64,000 nucleotides of DNA from Clostridiales bacterium (GTDB lineage Bacteria > Bacillota > Clostridia > Oscillospirales > Oscillospiraceae): NCBI GenBank assembly GCA_902362775.1, contig CABIXV010000006.1, forward strand, positions 4,008 to 68,007, in the 5' to 3' direction. The position numbers and the translations under genes are program-made. The number at the start of each line of letters is the position of its first letter. Position 1 is the first letter of the stretch. This document shows, in pieces, positions 50,805 through 60,141 of this stretch. The notes beneath the pieces were generated by a model. It ran no database searches. It saw only the letters and a list, made by a program, of their open reading frames with translations, and was not told the DNA's origin.

Positions 50805-51042
50805 ATCTTCTCGCTGTTCTGCAAAGCATTCCTTCCTTGTCTTTCATAGTTCGGCAAAAAGTTTCTGCTTTCCAGCGTTTTTCCTGCCTCGATTGCAAAA
50901 ATCTTGACAGCTTCACTTTTCCTATATTCAAAAAAGTATCACAAGGCCCCGCCGTTGTCAATGGCAACCGGGCATTCTCTTATTTCATATGATATCATTT
51001 TTATCCGGGGGATATTTTTGTTCCAGCCTACCAAAATGAAAA

Positions 51043-51078
51043 CCGGCCGGCGGCCGCTGGAGCGCGGACGCCGGCCGG
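51043..51078 (-). terminator. Terminator of the phosphate acyltransferase gene
   Basis: Stem CCGGCCGGCG/CGCCGGCCGG (51043-51052 with 51069-51078) with TTTTCATTTT on the - strand exit, 17 bp after the stop codon. Confidence 0.75.
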
Positions 51079-51094
51079 GAACTCTCGGTCCAGT

Positions 51095-52006
51095 TCAGCC
51101 CTTCTGAGACAGGGCAGTACAGAAGGCCAGGGAGTGGAAGGCCACCTCTTTGTCATCACTTCTGGAGGTGAGGGCCACAGGGATTTTGGCCCCGATGACC
51201 ACGCCGCAGGTCTGGGCGTGGGCGTGCATCTGCCAGCACTTGACAATCAGGTTGCCCGCCAGCAGACTGGGAACGACGATCCCGTCGAACTCCCCACACA
51301 AGGGACAGTCGTAGCCCTTCAACCGGGCGGCCTCCTTGGACAGGATCAGGTCATAGGCGATAGGGCCCACCAATTGGCAGTCCGCGATGGGGTGCCGGCA
51401 GTGCTCTCGGACCAGCTCCTGGGCCTCGATGGTGTCCTTCATATGGAAGGCGACCTTCTCCACCATGGATAGCAGGGCAATATTGGGCCTCTCATAACCC
51501 ACAGTCTTCAGCATATCCACCATGTCAGCGATGATGGTCTTTTTCTGTTGAAGATTGGGCTCAATGGTGACGGTGACATCTCCGATGGCTATGACCTTGG
51601 GATACTCGGGCATACAGACCAAGTCAATGTGGGCCAGCAGCTTGTCGGTGCGCAGCCCATTCTCCGGCACCAGGAGGGGCAGCAGGAACTCCCGGGTCTG
51701 GGTGTTGCCCCGCATGAGCATATCCCCCTCGCCCCGGTTGACCACATCCACCGCCGTCTGGGCCACATTCTCCCCAGGCTGGGTGGGTACCAGGCGGTAG
51801 GGCCTGTCTTTCATCCCCAGCCGCTCCAGCATGGGGACCACCTTCTCCTCCTCGCCCACTAGGACGGGAAATACAAAGCCGGCCTCCTGAGCCATAAAGG
51901 CCCCCAGCAAGATATTCTCCGCGTCCGCACCGGCGATAACGACAGTCTTAGGCTTCTGAACGCTCTTAGCCTGCTCCACGATCTGATCAAAATTTTTCAG
52001 CGCCAT
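51095..52006 (-). CDS. Phosphate butyryltransferase/acetyltransferase family protein
   Basis: 303 aa from ATG 52006 (AGGAG 12 nt upstream). The protein begins KNFDQIVEQAKSVQKPKTVVIAGADAENILLGAF, has NRGEGDMLMRGNTQTREFLLPLL and the C-terminal GCPLCGEFDGIVVPSLLAGNLIVKC, GAKIPVALTSRSD, all in the PTA/PTB family. It forms acyl-phosphate from acyl-CoA; ATP then comes from an acyl kinase such as Buk or AckA, not in the window. The 303-residue size is nearer to PTB than PTA. Monocistronic, 3' of the hydrogenase operon. Confidence 0.88.
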   Translation of the reverse strand: MALKNFDQIVEQAKSVQKPKTVVIAGADAENILLGAFMAQEAGFVFPVLVGEEEKVVPMLERLGMKDRPYRLVPTQPGENVAQTAVDVVNRGEGDMLMRGNTQTREFLLPLLVPENGLRTDKLLAHIDLVCMPEYPKVIAIGDVTVTIEPNLQQKKTIIADMVDMLKTVGYERPNIALLSMVEKVAFHMKDTIEAQELVREHCRHPIADCQLVGPIAYDLILSKEAARLKGYDCPLCGEFDGIVVPSLLAGNLIVKCWQMHAHAQTCGVVIGAKIPVALTSRSDDKEVAFHSLAFCTALSQKG

Positions 52007-52172
52007 GGTACACAACATCTCCTTTTTCACATCGATCCTTCGTCACAGTTCAAAAGCGGGAAACAGGGACTCTGTCTGGTCTTTTTCCCCATCTTAGCAT
52101 CTTTCTTCCGCTAAAACAAGGCTTTCCAGGGATAATTGTGGGAAAAAGTTGTGATTACAAGTCCGGCGGCAC

Positions 52173-53135
52173 TCACCGGCGGGACCAGTTCTTCCCTGGG
52201 CTTTCGCCGCGCATAAATTCGATGAGCTGCCGATGAATTGGGCTGGTCTTGTTCCTAGAGTAGGATAAATAGATGTTTCGGAATGCCTGGGGGTCGTCCA
52301 GCAGATAGAACACCACGCCACTGGTGGGAGTGACAAACTCTGGGATAGTGGTTCGCAGAAATGTGATTCCCTTTCCCTCGCACACCAGGTAATAGGCGGT
52401 CATCATCTGGCTGAGGTACAGGGATACGTTGGGGGTGAATCCGGCATTCCGGCACAGGGTCAGGCTCCGGTCGTGGACGTCGTTGTCCGGCTTGAGTAAA
52501 AGGAAAGGCTCGTCCTTGAAATGGTGCAGTGGGACTGGCGGACGCCTGTGCTCCAGCTCGTCCCGTCGGAGCAGCCCCTCAAAGGTGTATCGGTAGGGCT
52601 CCAGCCGCTGGTTGATCTCATAGTGGGCCGGAACCGCCAGGATAATCTGCTCTGACGCCCAGGGAAAGGTCTGTATGTCGCTACCAGAGGGGCACTCCGC
52701 TTCCAGCAAAAAGTCCAGCTGGCCCGCCCTCAGCTTCTCAGTCAGGCCAGAGGTAGTCCCCTCGGTGAAGGTTAGGGTGACCTGGGGGTACAGAGCGCAG
52801 AAGTCGGTAAGCAGCTTAGGCAGCACATAGGTACAGAAAAACATAGAACTGCCAATGTGCAGCTCCACATTGTTGACGCTGCGCATCTCGTTGAAATGCC
52901 GCTGCATCTCCTCCTCGATGGCCATAATGCGCTCGATCTGCTCAATATAGTACCGCCCCGCATCGGTAAGACTGATAGGGTTGGTGCTCCGGTCAAAGAG
53001 GGGGATCTGGAGCTGCTGCTCCACCTTTTTCACTGTGGCACTCAGCCAGGGCTGGGACACATATAGTTTTTTTGCCGCCTTGGAAAAGCTCTTCTCCTGA
53101 TATATGGCGTAAATGTACTCTTTATAATCCGTCAT
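52173..53135 (-). CDS. LysR family transcriptional regulator, second copy
   Basis: 320 aa. Winged helix-turn-helix at about residues 14-45 (SFSKAAKKLYVSQPWLSATVKKVE), effector domain from about residue 90 with FFCTYVLPKLLTDF and LRAGQLDFLLEAE. It shares these phrases with the LysR at 24434 (SFSQAAKNLYISQP, FYCTYVLPEL) so the two are paralogues. It is divergent from the aminotransferase at 53297, which it probably controls. Confidence 0.92.
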   Translation of the reverse strand: MTDYKEYIYAIYQEKSFSKAAKKLYVSQPWLSATVKKVEQQLQIPLFDRSTNPISLTDAGRYYIEQIERIMAIEEEMQRHFNEMRSVNNVELHIGSSMFFCTYVLPKLLTDFCALYPQVTLTFTEGTTSGLTEKLRAGQLDFLLEAECPSGSDIQTFPWASEQIILAVPAHYEINQRLEPYRYTFEGLLRRDELEHRRPPVPLHHFKDEPFLLLKPDNDVHDRSLTLCRNAGFTPNVSLYLSQMMTAYYLVCEGKGITFLRTTIPEFVTPTSGVVFYLLDDPQAFRNIYLSYSRNKTSPIHRQLIEFMRGESPGKNWSRR

Positions 53136-53296
53136 AGCAGCCCTCTATAAGGAAAATCATATAGTGCCTTCAACGATTTGCTATTTTACATCGCGGCCGG
53201 CACCTGCTAGAATTATATCAGAATGTCCCCCCGTCCAGCAAGAGGATTCCTCTCCGCGGCGGGTACAATTTAACATTTTAAGGGAGAATCATCGCT

Positions 53297-54475
53297 ATGG
53301 AACTGAAAACTTCAGCCAGAATGGACCAACTGGCCCCCTCCGGCATCCGAAAAGTCAATGAGAAGGCTCTGGCTATGGAGCGGGCCGGGGAGCATGTCAT
53401 TCATTTTGAAATTGGCCGTCCCGATTTTGACACCCCTGAATATATCAAGAAGGCGGCTGAGGCGGCTCTGGACAAGGGGGACGTGTTTTACACCTCCAAC
53501 TTCGGCACTCTGGAGCTGCGGCAGGAGATTGCCAACAAGCTGAAGCGGCAGAACAATGTGGACTATAAGGCCAGCGAGGTGCTGGTCACCGTAGGCCTGT
53601 CCGAGGCTGTCTTTGCTGTTCTGGCCGCTATTCTGGACGAGGGGGACGAGATCCTGGTCCCCGACCCTGCTTGGCTCAACTACCACAATGTGCCCCGTAT
53701 GTTGGGCGCCGTCCCCGTCACCTACTCTCTGAAGGAGGAGAATGGCTACCAAATGGACCTGGCCGAGCTGCGCTCCAAGGTGACGGACAAGACCAAGGCC
53801 GTGGTCATCATCACCCCTAACAATCCCACTGGCGGCGTTCTGTCCCAGGATACCCTCCAGGGCCTAGCCGACCTGGCCATCGAGAAGGACCTGTTAGTCA
53901 TCTCCGACGAGGTGTATGAGCGGCTCATCTACGATGGGGAGAAGCACATTAGCATCGCCTCCCTGCCGGGCATGAAGGAGCGGACCTTCACCATGAACGG
54001 CATGTCCAAGGCCTACTCCATGACCGGCTGGCGCCTGGGCTATGTGGCCGCCCCCGAGGCCTATATCGCGGTCCTCAACAAGTTCCACCAGCATAACACC
54101 ACCTGCGCCCCCTCCTTCGTCCAGACGGCCTCTGTGGCAGCTCTCCGTGACGAGAAGAACGAGGTCAACGACATGGTTAAGGAGTATCAGCGCCGCCGGG
54201 ATTATGCCGTCAAGGCCATCAACGACATTCCCGGTTTGAGCTGTCTGTGCCCCAAGGGCGCCTTCTACATCTTCATCAACTGCAAATCCCTGGGAAAGCC
54301 CTCCGCCGAGCTGGCCTCCTATCTGCTGGATGAGGCCAAGATCGCCCTGGTTCCCGGCGATGTCTTTGGTCCCGGCGGAGAGGGATATCTCCGCCTCTCC
54401 TTCGCCAACAGCTATGACAATATCGTGGAGGGCTGCAAGCGGCTGGCCCAGGCTGTGGCTAAACTGCGGCAGTAA
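53297..54475 (+). CDS. Class I/II pyridoxal-phosphate aminotransferase, second copy
   Basis: 392 aa after AAGGGAGAATC. Fold type I: IHFEIGRPDFDTPEYI, IITPNNPTGGVL, VISDEVYERLIYDG, the PLP lysine in NGMSKAYSMTGWRLGY and arginine in GYLRLSFANS. Of the same subgroup as the aminotransferase at 21678, with clear sequence similarity. Divergent from a LysR, no transporter or aldolase next to it, closed by a terminator at 54503. Amino acid substrate unknown; AspC-type acidic or aromatic acids are possible. Confidence 0.9.
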   Translation: MELKTSARMDQLAPSGIRKVNEKALAMERAGEHVIHFEIGRPDFDTPEYIKKAAEAALDKGDVFYTSNFGTLELRQEIANKLKRQNNVDYKASEVLVTVGLSEAVFAVLAAILDEGDEILVPDPAWLNYHNVPRMLGAVPVTYSLKEENGYQMDLAELRSKVTDKTKAVVIITPNNPTGGVLSQDTLQGLADLAIEKDLLVISDEVYERLIYDGEKHISIASLPGMKERTFTMNGMSKAYSMTGWRLGYVAAPEAYIAVLNKFHQHNTTCAPSFVQTASVAALRDEKNEVNDMVKEYQRRRDYAVKAINDIPGLSCLCPKGAFYIFINCKSLGKPSAELASYLLDEAKIALVPGDVFGPGGEGYLRLSFANSYDNIVEGCKRLAQAVAKLRQ

Positions 54476-54502
54476 GTCTTCCCGATGGAACAAACTGCAC
54501 AA

Positions 54503-54531
54503 GAGAGCGCCCAAAAGGGCGCTCTCTTTTT
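54503..54531 (+). terminator. Terminator of the aminotransferase gene
   Basis: Perfect 10-bp stem GAGAGCGCCC/GGGCGCTCTC, AAAA loop, five T. Confidence 0.92.
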
Positions 54532-54655
54532 CCGTTCAGAGGAGGGAAAGGGAGAGGCACGGCCTTGCAAAAAGCCCTCCTTTCCATTACAATGACGTTA
54601 GGAGAAGATTAACCGATTCGTGATAGCAGACCGTTTCAAAAGAAGGGAAACTTGG

Positions 54656-57058
54656 ATGGAAACGACAGTGCAGCGGAAGACTCTCAATGACCTGGCTCCG
54701 GGCCAGAGCGGCACGATCCTGTCTGTGGGCAATCAGTCCGGGGCAGTGAAGCGCCGGCTAGTGGATATGGGGCTGACCCCCGGCACCCAGGTGAAGGTAA
54801 ATAAAATTGCCCCTCTGGGCGACCCCCTGGAGGTGTCCCTCCGGGGCTATGAGCTGTCCCTGCGCCGGGCGGACGCCGAGCAGATCGTCATAGGGCAGCC
54901 CCGCCCCCGGCGTGCCGGAGGGGCAGCCCTTCAGGCCGGTCCAGATCCCGAAGCCGCCCGCCGGCAGCTGCGGGACCACGAGCATGAGCTGGAGGCCCAC
55001 GGCGGGCGCTATGACGCGGCCGCCCACGACAGTCGGTCTATGCGTGTGGCTCTGGCTGGCAATCCCAACTGCGGCAAGACTACTCTGTTCAACGCCCTCA
55101 CCGGCTCCAACCAGTATGTAGGAAACTGGCCCGGTGTCACCGTGGAAAAGAAGGAGGGCACCGCCCGTTTGGGCGATAAGTCCATGACGGTGGTGGACCT
55201 GCCTGGCATCTATTCCCTGTCCCCCTATTCCATGGAGGAGATCGTAGCCAGGGATTTTATTATCGGCGAGGCGCCGGACTGTATCATCGACATCGTAGAC
55301 GCCACCAATCTGGAGCGCAATCTGTACCTCACAGTCCAGCTTCTGGAGCTGGAGCGGCCCATGGTGGTGGCGCTGAACTTTATGGACGAGGTTGCTAAAC
55401 GGGGCGACCAGATCGACGTGGCCCGGCTGTCCAAGGAGCTGGGTATTCCCGTAGTCCCTATCACCGCCCGAACCGGAGAGGGGCTGGACACCTTGCTCCA
55501 CACCGCCCACCGTCAGATGCACCTGGGCTTTACAATCGAACCTGACGATTTGTACGACAGCTTCACCCATGACATCCACCACCGGATGGGCGAGCTGATC
55601 CACGACTACGCCTACGCCGCCGGGCTGCCCGCCCACTGGGCCGCCATCAAGCTGCTGGAGGGAGACGACATCGTAGCCAAGGCCCTGAAGTTGCCCGCGC
55701 GGGTGTCCGGCCTGCTGGATGCGGTAGTGGCCGAGTACGAGGGATCCAGTGACCTGGGCGACCGGGAGACCCTGATTGCCGACAGCCGTTACCAGTACAT
55801 CGAAAAGGTGGTAGCCGCCTCTGTGGTCAAGGGCGGCCGTCCCGGCGAGCTGACCTTCAGCGAGAAGGTGGATAAGGTGGTCACCCACCGCCTGTTCGCC
55901 ATTCCCCTGTTTCTGTTGACTATGCTGCTTATGTTTGTCGTCACCTTTGGTCCCTTTGGCTCCTGGCTGTCCAACGGGGTGGGGGCCGCCGTGGACAGTC
56001 TATCCGGCTGGCTCTCCGGGGCGCTGTCCGGGGCGGGAGTGTCCCCGGTCCTGGTGTCCCTGGTGTGCGACGGCATCATTGCCGGGGTGGGGGGCGTGCT
56101 CACCTTTCTGCCCCAGATCGCCCTGCTCTTTTTCTTCCTGTCCTTCCTGGAGGACTCGGGCTATATGTCTCGGGCCGCTTTTATCATGGACCGCCTGCTC
56201 CGCCGGTTCGGACTGTCTGGAAAGGCGTTCATCCCCATGCTCATGGGCTTTGGCTGCTCGGTGCCCGCCATCATGGGGGCCCGGACCATGGAAAATGAGA
56301 AGGACCGGAGGATGACCATTCTACTGGTTCCCTTCATGTCCTGCTCGGCCAAGCTGCCCGTCTACGGGCTGCTATCCGCCGCCTTCTTCGGCCCCTACGC
56401 CGGACTGGTGGTCTTTGGGCTGTATCTCATCGGCATGGCGGCGGGCATCCTGTCCGGCCTGTTCTTTAAAAAGACCCTGTTCGCCGGGGAGCCCGCCCCC
56501 TTTGTACTGGAGCTGCCCCCCTATCGCCTCCCCTCCCTGTCCAATATGCTCACCCATGTGTGGCAGAAGGTGCGGGGCTTCCTCATCAAGGCAGGCACCC
56601 TCATCCTTCTCATGTCCATGGTGCTGTGGCTGCTCCAGTCCTTCGACTTCTCTCTGCGCATGGTGGAGGACGCCGGCCAGAGTATGCTGGGTACTCTGGG
56701 CTCCCTCATCGCCCCCATCTTTGCCCCCTGCGGCTTCGGCCACTGGCAGGCCGCTGTTGCCCTGCTCACCGGGCTTGTCGCTAAGGAGATGGTGGTGTCC
56801 TCCCTGTCCATGTTCTACGGCTTCTCCCTCACCGCCTCCAGCGGAGCGGTGGCAGCGGCCATGGCTGGCTTCACCCCCCTGTCCGCCTTCTCCATGCTGG
56901 TGTTCATTCTGCTGTATGTCCCCTGTGTGGCCGCCGTGTCCACCCTGTTTAAAGAGATGAACAGCCCCAAGTGGGCCTGGTTCTCCATCGCCTGGCAGAT
57001 AGGCTGCGCCTATGTAGTATCTCTGCTGGTGTATCAGGCGGGCAGTCTGTTTTTCTAA
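54656..57058 (+). CDS. feoB: Fused FeoA-FeoB ferrous iron transporter
   Basis: 800 aa from ATG 54656 (GAAGGG 9 nt upstream; GTG 54620 is a less likely start). Residues 5-80 are a FeoA-type SH3 domain ([46 protein letters not shown]). A charged linker with histidines ([19 protein letters not shown]) leads into FeoB: G1 [12 protein letters not shown] (about 135-146), G3 DLPGIYSL, G4 NFMD, the GDI helices and a C-terminal core of about ten membrane helices with the gate motifs ([15 protein letters not shown] and [12 protein letters not shown]). Takes up Fe2+; FeoA on the same chain is seen in several Clostridia. Monocistronic or with the next HAD gene. Confidence 0.93.
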   Translation: METTVQRKTLNDLAPGQSGTILSVGNQSGAVKRRLVDMGLTPGTQVKVNKIAPLGDPLEVSLRGYELSLRRADAEQIVIGQPRPRRAGGAALQAGPDPEAARRQLRDHEHELEAHGGRYDAAAHDSRSMRVALAGNPNCGKTTLFNALTGSNQYVGNWPGVTVEKKEGTARLGDKSMTVVDLPGIYSLSPYSMEEIVARDFIIGEAPDCIIDIVDATNLERNLYLTVQLLELERPMVVALNFMDEVAKRGDQIDVARLSKELGIPVVPITARTGEGLDTLLHTAHRQMHLGFTIEPDDLYDSFTHDIHHRMGELIHDYAYAAGLPAHWAAIKLLEGDDIVAKALKLPARVSGLLDAVVAEYEGSSDLGDRETLIADSRYQYIEKVVAASVVKGGRPGELTFSEKVDKVVTHRLFAIPLFLLTMLLMFVVTFGPFGSWLSNGVGAAVDSLSGWLSGALSGAGVSPVLVSLVCDGIIAGVGGVLTFLPQIALLFFFLSFLEDSGYMSRAAFIMDRLLRRFGLSGKAFIPMLMGFGCSVPAIMGARTMENEKDRRMTILLVPFMSCSAKLPVYGLLSAAFFGPYAGLVVFGLYLIGMAAGILSGLFFKKTLFAGEPAPFVLELPPYRLPSLSNMLTHVWQKVRGFLIKAGTLILLMSMVLWLLQSFDFSLRMVEDAGQSMLGTLGSLIAPIFAPCGFGHWQAAVALLTGLVAKEMVVSSLSMFYGFSLTASSGAVAAAMAGFTPLSAFSMLVFILLYVPCVAAVSTLFKEMNSPKWAWFSIAWQIGCAYVVSLLVYQAGSLFF

Positions 57059-57112
57059 ATGGTGGGAGCGGCCGAAGGCCTCTCTGACCTCTCGATCTAG
57101 GAGGAATCTGTT

Positions 57113-57931
57113 ATGGTAAAACTCATCTCGCTGGACCTGGACGGCACGCTGCTGGATCCACAGGGCCAGATCACCCCGGCCTCTAAGGCGGCTATCGCCC
57201 TGGCCCGGGCCGCTGAGATTCGGGTAGTGCTGAATACTGGCCGTCCCATCCCTGAGGCCTGCTTTTTCGCCAGGCAGGCCGGGTGTGATGATCTGGTATC
57301 TGCTTTGGGAGGGGCGGCGCTGGCGGACAGCTCCACTGGCCAGGTCCTCCAGCGCCAGGACCTGCCCCAAAACACGGGGCGGAGGGTGCTGGAGCTGTGT
57401 CTGGGCCGGCGGATCGAGCTGATGATTTTCGCCGGGGAGGAGATCGTCCTGGACCCCTTCTCCAAGGAGTCCCTGCTGCGGACCTATCCCTATCCAGTCT
57501 TTCATGACAACGCCGTGGTGGTGGAGGACCCCCTGGCCTATCTGGAGGAGCACCGCCTGCCCTTGACCAAGGTACACGGGGACTGGAATCAGCCGGCTTA
57601 TCCCTTGGAGGAGCTGCGGGCCCTGGAGGGGTTGGAGCTGACCTCCTCCAACGACCATGATTTCGAGGTGGTGCCCGCCGGGGTGGATAAGGGGGTTGCT
57701 CTGGCCCAGCTGGCCCAGCGGTACGGCGTGCCCCTGGACCAGTGCGCCGCCGTGGGGGACAGCGACAACGACCTGGCCATGCTCCAGGCGGCTGGCGTTC
57801 CTATCGCCATGGGCAACGCCTCCCAGGCCGTCAAGGACCTGGCCCTCCGGGTCGTTGCGGACAATGGACAGGACGGTGTGGCTGCGGCTATTCTGAACTG
57901 CCTGGACCCGAAACTTTCTCCATCCCTTTAA
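57113..57931 (+). CDS. HAD superfamily Cof-type phosphatase, second copy
   Basis: 272 aa after AGGAGG. Motif I ISLDLDGTLLDPQ, motif II LNTGRP, motif III region ...DKGVALAQLAQRYG, motif IV GDSDNDLAMLQAAG and the FHDN... cap between about 85 and 185. The DKG and GDSxND motifs are those of the YidA/Cof group of sugar phosphatases. 54 bp after feoB, possibly co-transcribed. Substrate unknown. Confidence 0.88.
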   Translation: MVKLISLDLDGTLLDPQGQITPASKAAIALARAAEIRVVLNTGRPIPEACFFARQAGCDDLVSALGGAALADSSTGQVLQRQDLPQNTGRRVLELCLGRRIELMIFAGEEIVLDPFSKESLLRTYPYPVFHDNAVVVEDPLAYLEEHRLPLTKVHGDWNQPAYPLEELRALEGLELTSSNDHDFEVVPAGVDKGVALAQLAQRYGVPLDQCAAVGDSDNDLAMLQAAGVPIAMGNASQAVKDLALRVVADNGQDGVAAAILNCLDPKLSPSL

Positions 57932-57941
57932 TCGTCGCATC

Positions 57942-57971
57942 GTGCCGCCGGAGCTCCGGCGGCACTTTTAT
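57942..57971 (+). terminator. Terminator after the HAD gene
   Basis: Perfect 10-bp stem GTGCCGCCGG/CCGGCGGCAC, loop AGCT, T-rich exit. Confidence 0.88.
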
Positions 57972-58015
57972 ATTTTCCTCTTTTCTTTGAAGGGATTAAG
58001 GACGCGGCAGCTTTT

Positions 58016-58034
58016 TTAAGGAAAATACCCTTAA
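58016..58034. promoter_or_regulatory. Inverted repeat upstream of the RHH gene
   Basis: TTAAGG (58016-58021) and CCTTAA (58029-58034) form a perfect inverted repeat with a 7-bp spacer, 54 bp before the small ribbon-helix-helix gene. It could be that protein's operator. Confidence 0.4.
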
Positions 58035-58087
58035 ATCCCACCCTTTCCCTTACCATCTGGTATCATGTTCTACCAGGAGGTGATTTT

Positions 58088-58258
58088 ATGTACAGAGGTC
58101 CCCATGTAGACGATCCGAAAAAGTCGGTGACCGTCGTTCTCCCACTGGACCGCTACCAGGCGCTGGCCCGTCTGGCGGAGCAGAACTCATACAGCCTTCC
58201 CGCCTATATCCGCCAGGTGCTGCGGAACCATATCCAGTCCCTGGAGGGGGAGCCATAA
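58088..58258 (+). CDS. Small ribbon-helix-helix (CopG/Arc-like) protein
   Basis: 56 aa, with the perfect RBS AGGAGGTGA at 58075-58083 and TAA stop. KKSVTVVLPLDRYQALARLAEQNSYSLPAYIRQVLRNHI (in parts: KKSVTVVLPL strand, DRYQALARLAEQ helix, SLPAYIRQVLRNHI helix) is the beta-alpha-alpha pattern of ribbon-helix-helix DNA-binding proteins such as Arc and CopG. No toxin gene is adjacent, so a stand-alone regulator is more likely than an antitoxin. A terminator hairpin follows at 58263-58292. An inverted repeat lies upstream. Confidence 0.7.
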   Translation: MYRGPHVDDPKKSVTVVLPLDRYQALARLAEQNSYSLPAYIRQVLRNHIQSLEGEP

Positions 58259-58262
58259 GGCC

Positions 58263-58297
58263 GAAATTCCCGCCCGGTTTCACCGGGCAGGAATTTT
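58263..58297 (+). terminator. Terminator of the RHH gene
   Basis: 15-bp stem with one mismatch (AAATTCCCGCCCGGT / ACCGGGCAGGAATTT) followed by TTTTT. Confidence 0.85.
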
Positions 58298-58332
58298 TAT
58301 GCCCTCTCCCCCACTGGAATACAAATTTCCCC

Positions 58333-58361
58333 TTGACCTTCCACCTACTGGACGGTATAAA
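58333..58361 (+). promoter_or_regulatory. Promoter of the MacAB-like operon
   Basis: TTGACC (58333-58338) and TATAAA (58356-58361), 17-bp spacer, leaving a leader of about 140 nt. Confidence 0.65.
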
Positions 58362-58504
58362 CTGTCACGGCAGCGGTGGGACAAATTTTAATGAAATTTT
58401 CATCTATTCTTTCAATGGATATAAACTTTGTCCCGTACAATGGAAGCACACAGGGACACCCCGGCGAAACCGGCCCTCGGGCCATGAAGATAAGGAGTTT
58501 TTTT

Positions 58505-60136
58505 ATGGACGCGACACAGGTCAGCACACAGGAGGAGATACAGCTCCCACAGGAGCCGGGGAAGAAGGGACCTCTTTTTCCAGTCCCCCGGAAAAAGAAG
58601 AAGTGGATCAAGCGGGGGGCCATCCTCCTTGTGGTCCTTCTAGCCATATGGTGGTTTTTCCTCCGCCCGTCGGGTGGAGGGGGCGGCGTCAGCGCCGCCG
58701 GGCAGTACATTCCTGTTCCCGCCTCTCTCCAGGATCTGACGGTGGCGGTGGACGGCTCCGGGGCGGTGACGCCCATCGAGTCCTATCAGGTGGGCGCCCT
58801 GGTCAGCGGCGAGGTGCTTGCCGCCCCCTTCGAGGTGGGCGACTGGATTGAGAAGGGAGATCTGCTCTATCAACTGGATGCCGGGGACGCGGAAATCGGT
58901 CTTCAGCAGGCCCAGTTATCCCTGCGTCAGGCCCAGCTCAACTATGATGAGCTGCTCTCCGGCATGAGCCCAAGCGCCTCCGCCGCCGGGGTGGTCCAAC
59001 AGGTCCACGTCCAAAAGGGGGACTTGGTCTCTCCCGGCACCCCTATTGCCGACGTGGCGGACAACTCCACCATGACCTTGACCCTCCCCTTCCAGTCGGC
59101 GGATGCCGCCAGCCTGTCCCCCGGTCAGGGGGCCCAGGTGACCATCGCCGGCACCATGGAGGTGCTGTCCGGCACAGTGGAGTCCATCTCCTCCGCCGAG
59201 CTGGTGGGAAATGGCGGCGCTCTGGTCCGGCAGGTGAAGATACGGGTGGATAACCCAGGCGCTCTAACCTCCGCCAATTCGGCCACCGCCACTGTGGGGG
59301 ACATCGCCTGTGCCGGAAGCGGCTCCTTTGAGGAAAATACGCGCCAGACCGTGGTGGCCCAGACCTCCGGCGAGGTGACTGCCGTCCACGTCACCGCTGG
59401 CAGCAGGGTGTCCGCCGGTACCGCCCTGGTCACCCTGGGGGGCGATGGGGCCCAGAGCGCCCTGGAAAACAGCGCCATCTCCGTGGAAAATGCCCAGCTG
59501 GCCCTCCAAAGGGCCCAGGACGCCCTGGAGAGCTACACCATCACCGCCCCTATCTCCGGCACGATCATTGAGAAGAACTATAAGGTGGGTGACAAGGTAG
59601 ACGGCATGGACGCCGGCTCCCTGGCCATTCTCTATGACATGAGCAGTCTGAAGCTGACCATGAACATCAGTGAGTTGGACCTGAACCAGGTCCAGGAGGG
59701 TCAGGAGGTAGACATCACCGCCGAGGCGCTGCCCGGACAGGTCTTTCAAGGCGTAGTGGACCGGGTGTCCATCAACGGCACCACCACCAACGGCTTTACC
59801 ACCTATCCCGTCACCATTCTGCTGCGGGAGTTCGGCGACCTGAATCCAGGCATGAACGTGTCCGCCGATATCGTTGTCGAGCGGACCACGGGCGTCCTCT
59901 GTGTCCCGGTGTCCGCCGTCAACAGCGACGGCACTGTGCTGGTAGCCGGACCGGGCACACTTTCTGAGGATGGCCTCACCATAGCCGATCTTTCCAAGGC
60001 GGAGCGCCGCCCTGTGGAGCTGGGACGGAGCAACGAGGAGTACATCGAAATCACTTCCGGACTGTCTCAGGACGAGGTGGTGCTGGTTCCTGACCAGGCC
60101 ACCAGCTCCATGGGCGCCGTTGCGATGGGAGGCTGA
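58505..60136 (+). CDS. MacA-like periplasmic adaptor / HlyD family protein
   Basis: 543 aa from ATG 58505 (AAGGAG 9 nt upstream); the frame is open upstream through the promoter. A basic cytoplasmic start and one membrane helix (about residues 37-55, AILLVVLLAIWWFF) precede the extracellular part. Lipoyl halves are LVSGEVLAAPFEVGDWIEKGDLLYQLD and TSGEVTAVHVTAGSRVSAGTALVTL, with a coiled coil in between and after (LQRAQDALESYTITAPISGTI), and a barrel domain ending PVSAVNSDGTVLV. In Gram-positives such adaptors pair with MacB-type ABC exporters, as here. Exported cargo unknown. Confidence 0.88.
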   Translation: MDATQVSTQEEIQLPQEPGKKGPLFPVPRKKKKWIKRGAILLVVLLAIWWFFLRPSGGGGGVSAAGQYIPVPASLQDLTVAVDGSGAVTPIESYQVGALVSGEVLAAPFEVGDWIEKGDLLYQLDAGDAEIGLQQAQLSLRQAQLNYDELLSGMSPSASAAGVVQQVHVQKGDLVSPGTPIADVADNSTMTLTLPFQSADAASLSPGQGAQVTIAGTMEVLSGTVESISSAELVGNGGALVRQVKIRVDNPGALTSANSATATVGDIACAGSGSFEENTRQTVVAQTSGEVTAVHVTAGSRVSAGTALVTLGGDGAQSALENSAISVENAQLALQRAQDALESYTITAPISGTIIEKNYKVGDKVDGMDAGSLAILYDMSSLKLTMNISELDLNQVQEGQEVDITAEALPGQVFQGVVDRVSINGTTTNGFTTYPVTILLREFGDLNPGMNVSADIVVERTTGVLCVPVSAVNSDGTVLVAGPGTLSEDGLTIADLSKAERRPVELGRSNEEYIEITSGLSQDEVVLVPDQATSSMGAVAMGG

Positions 60137-60141
60137 CCGGC

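Noticed and set aside
58088..58258. Antitoxin of a toxin-antitoxin pair
   Set aside because: The RHH gene has its own terminator and no adjacent small toxin-sized gene on either side.
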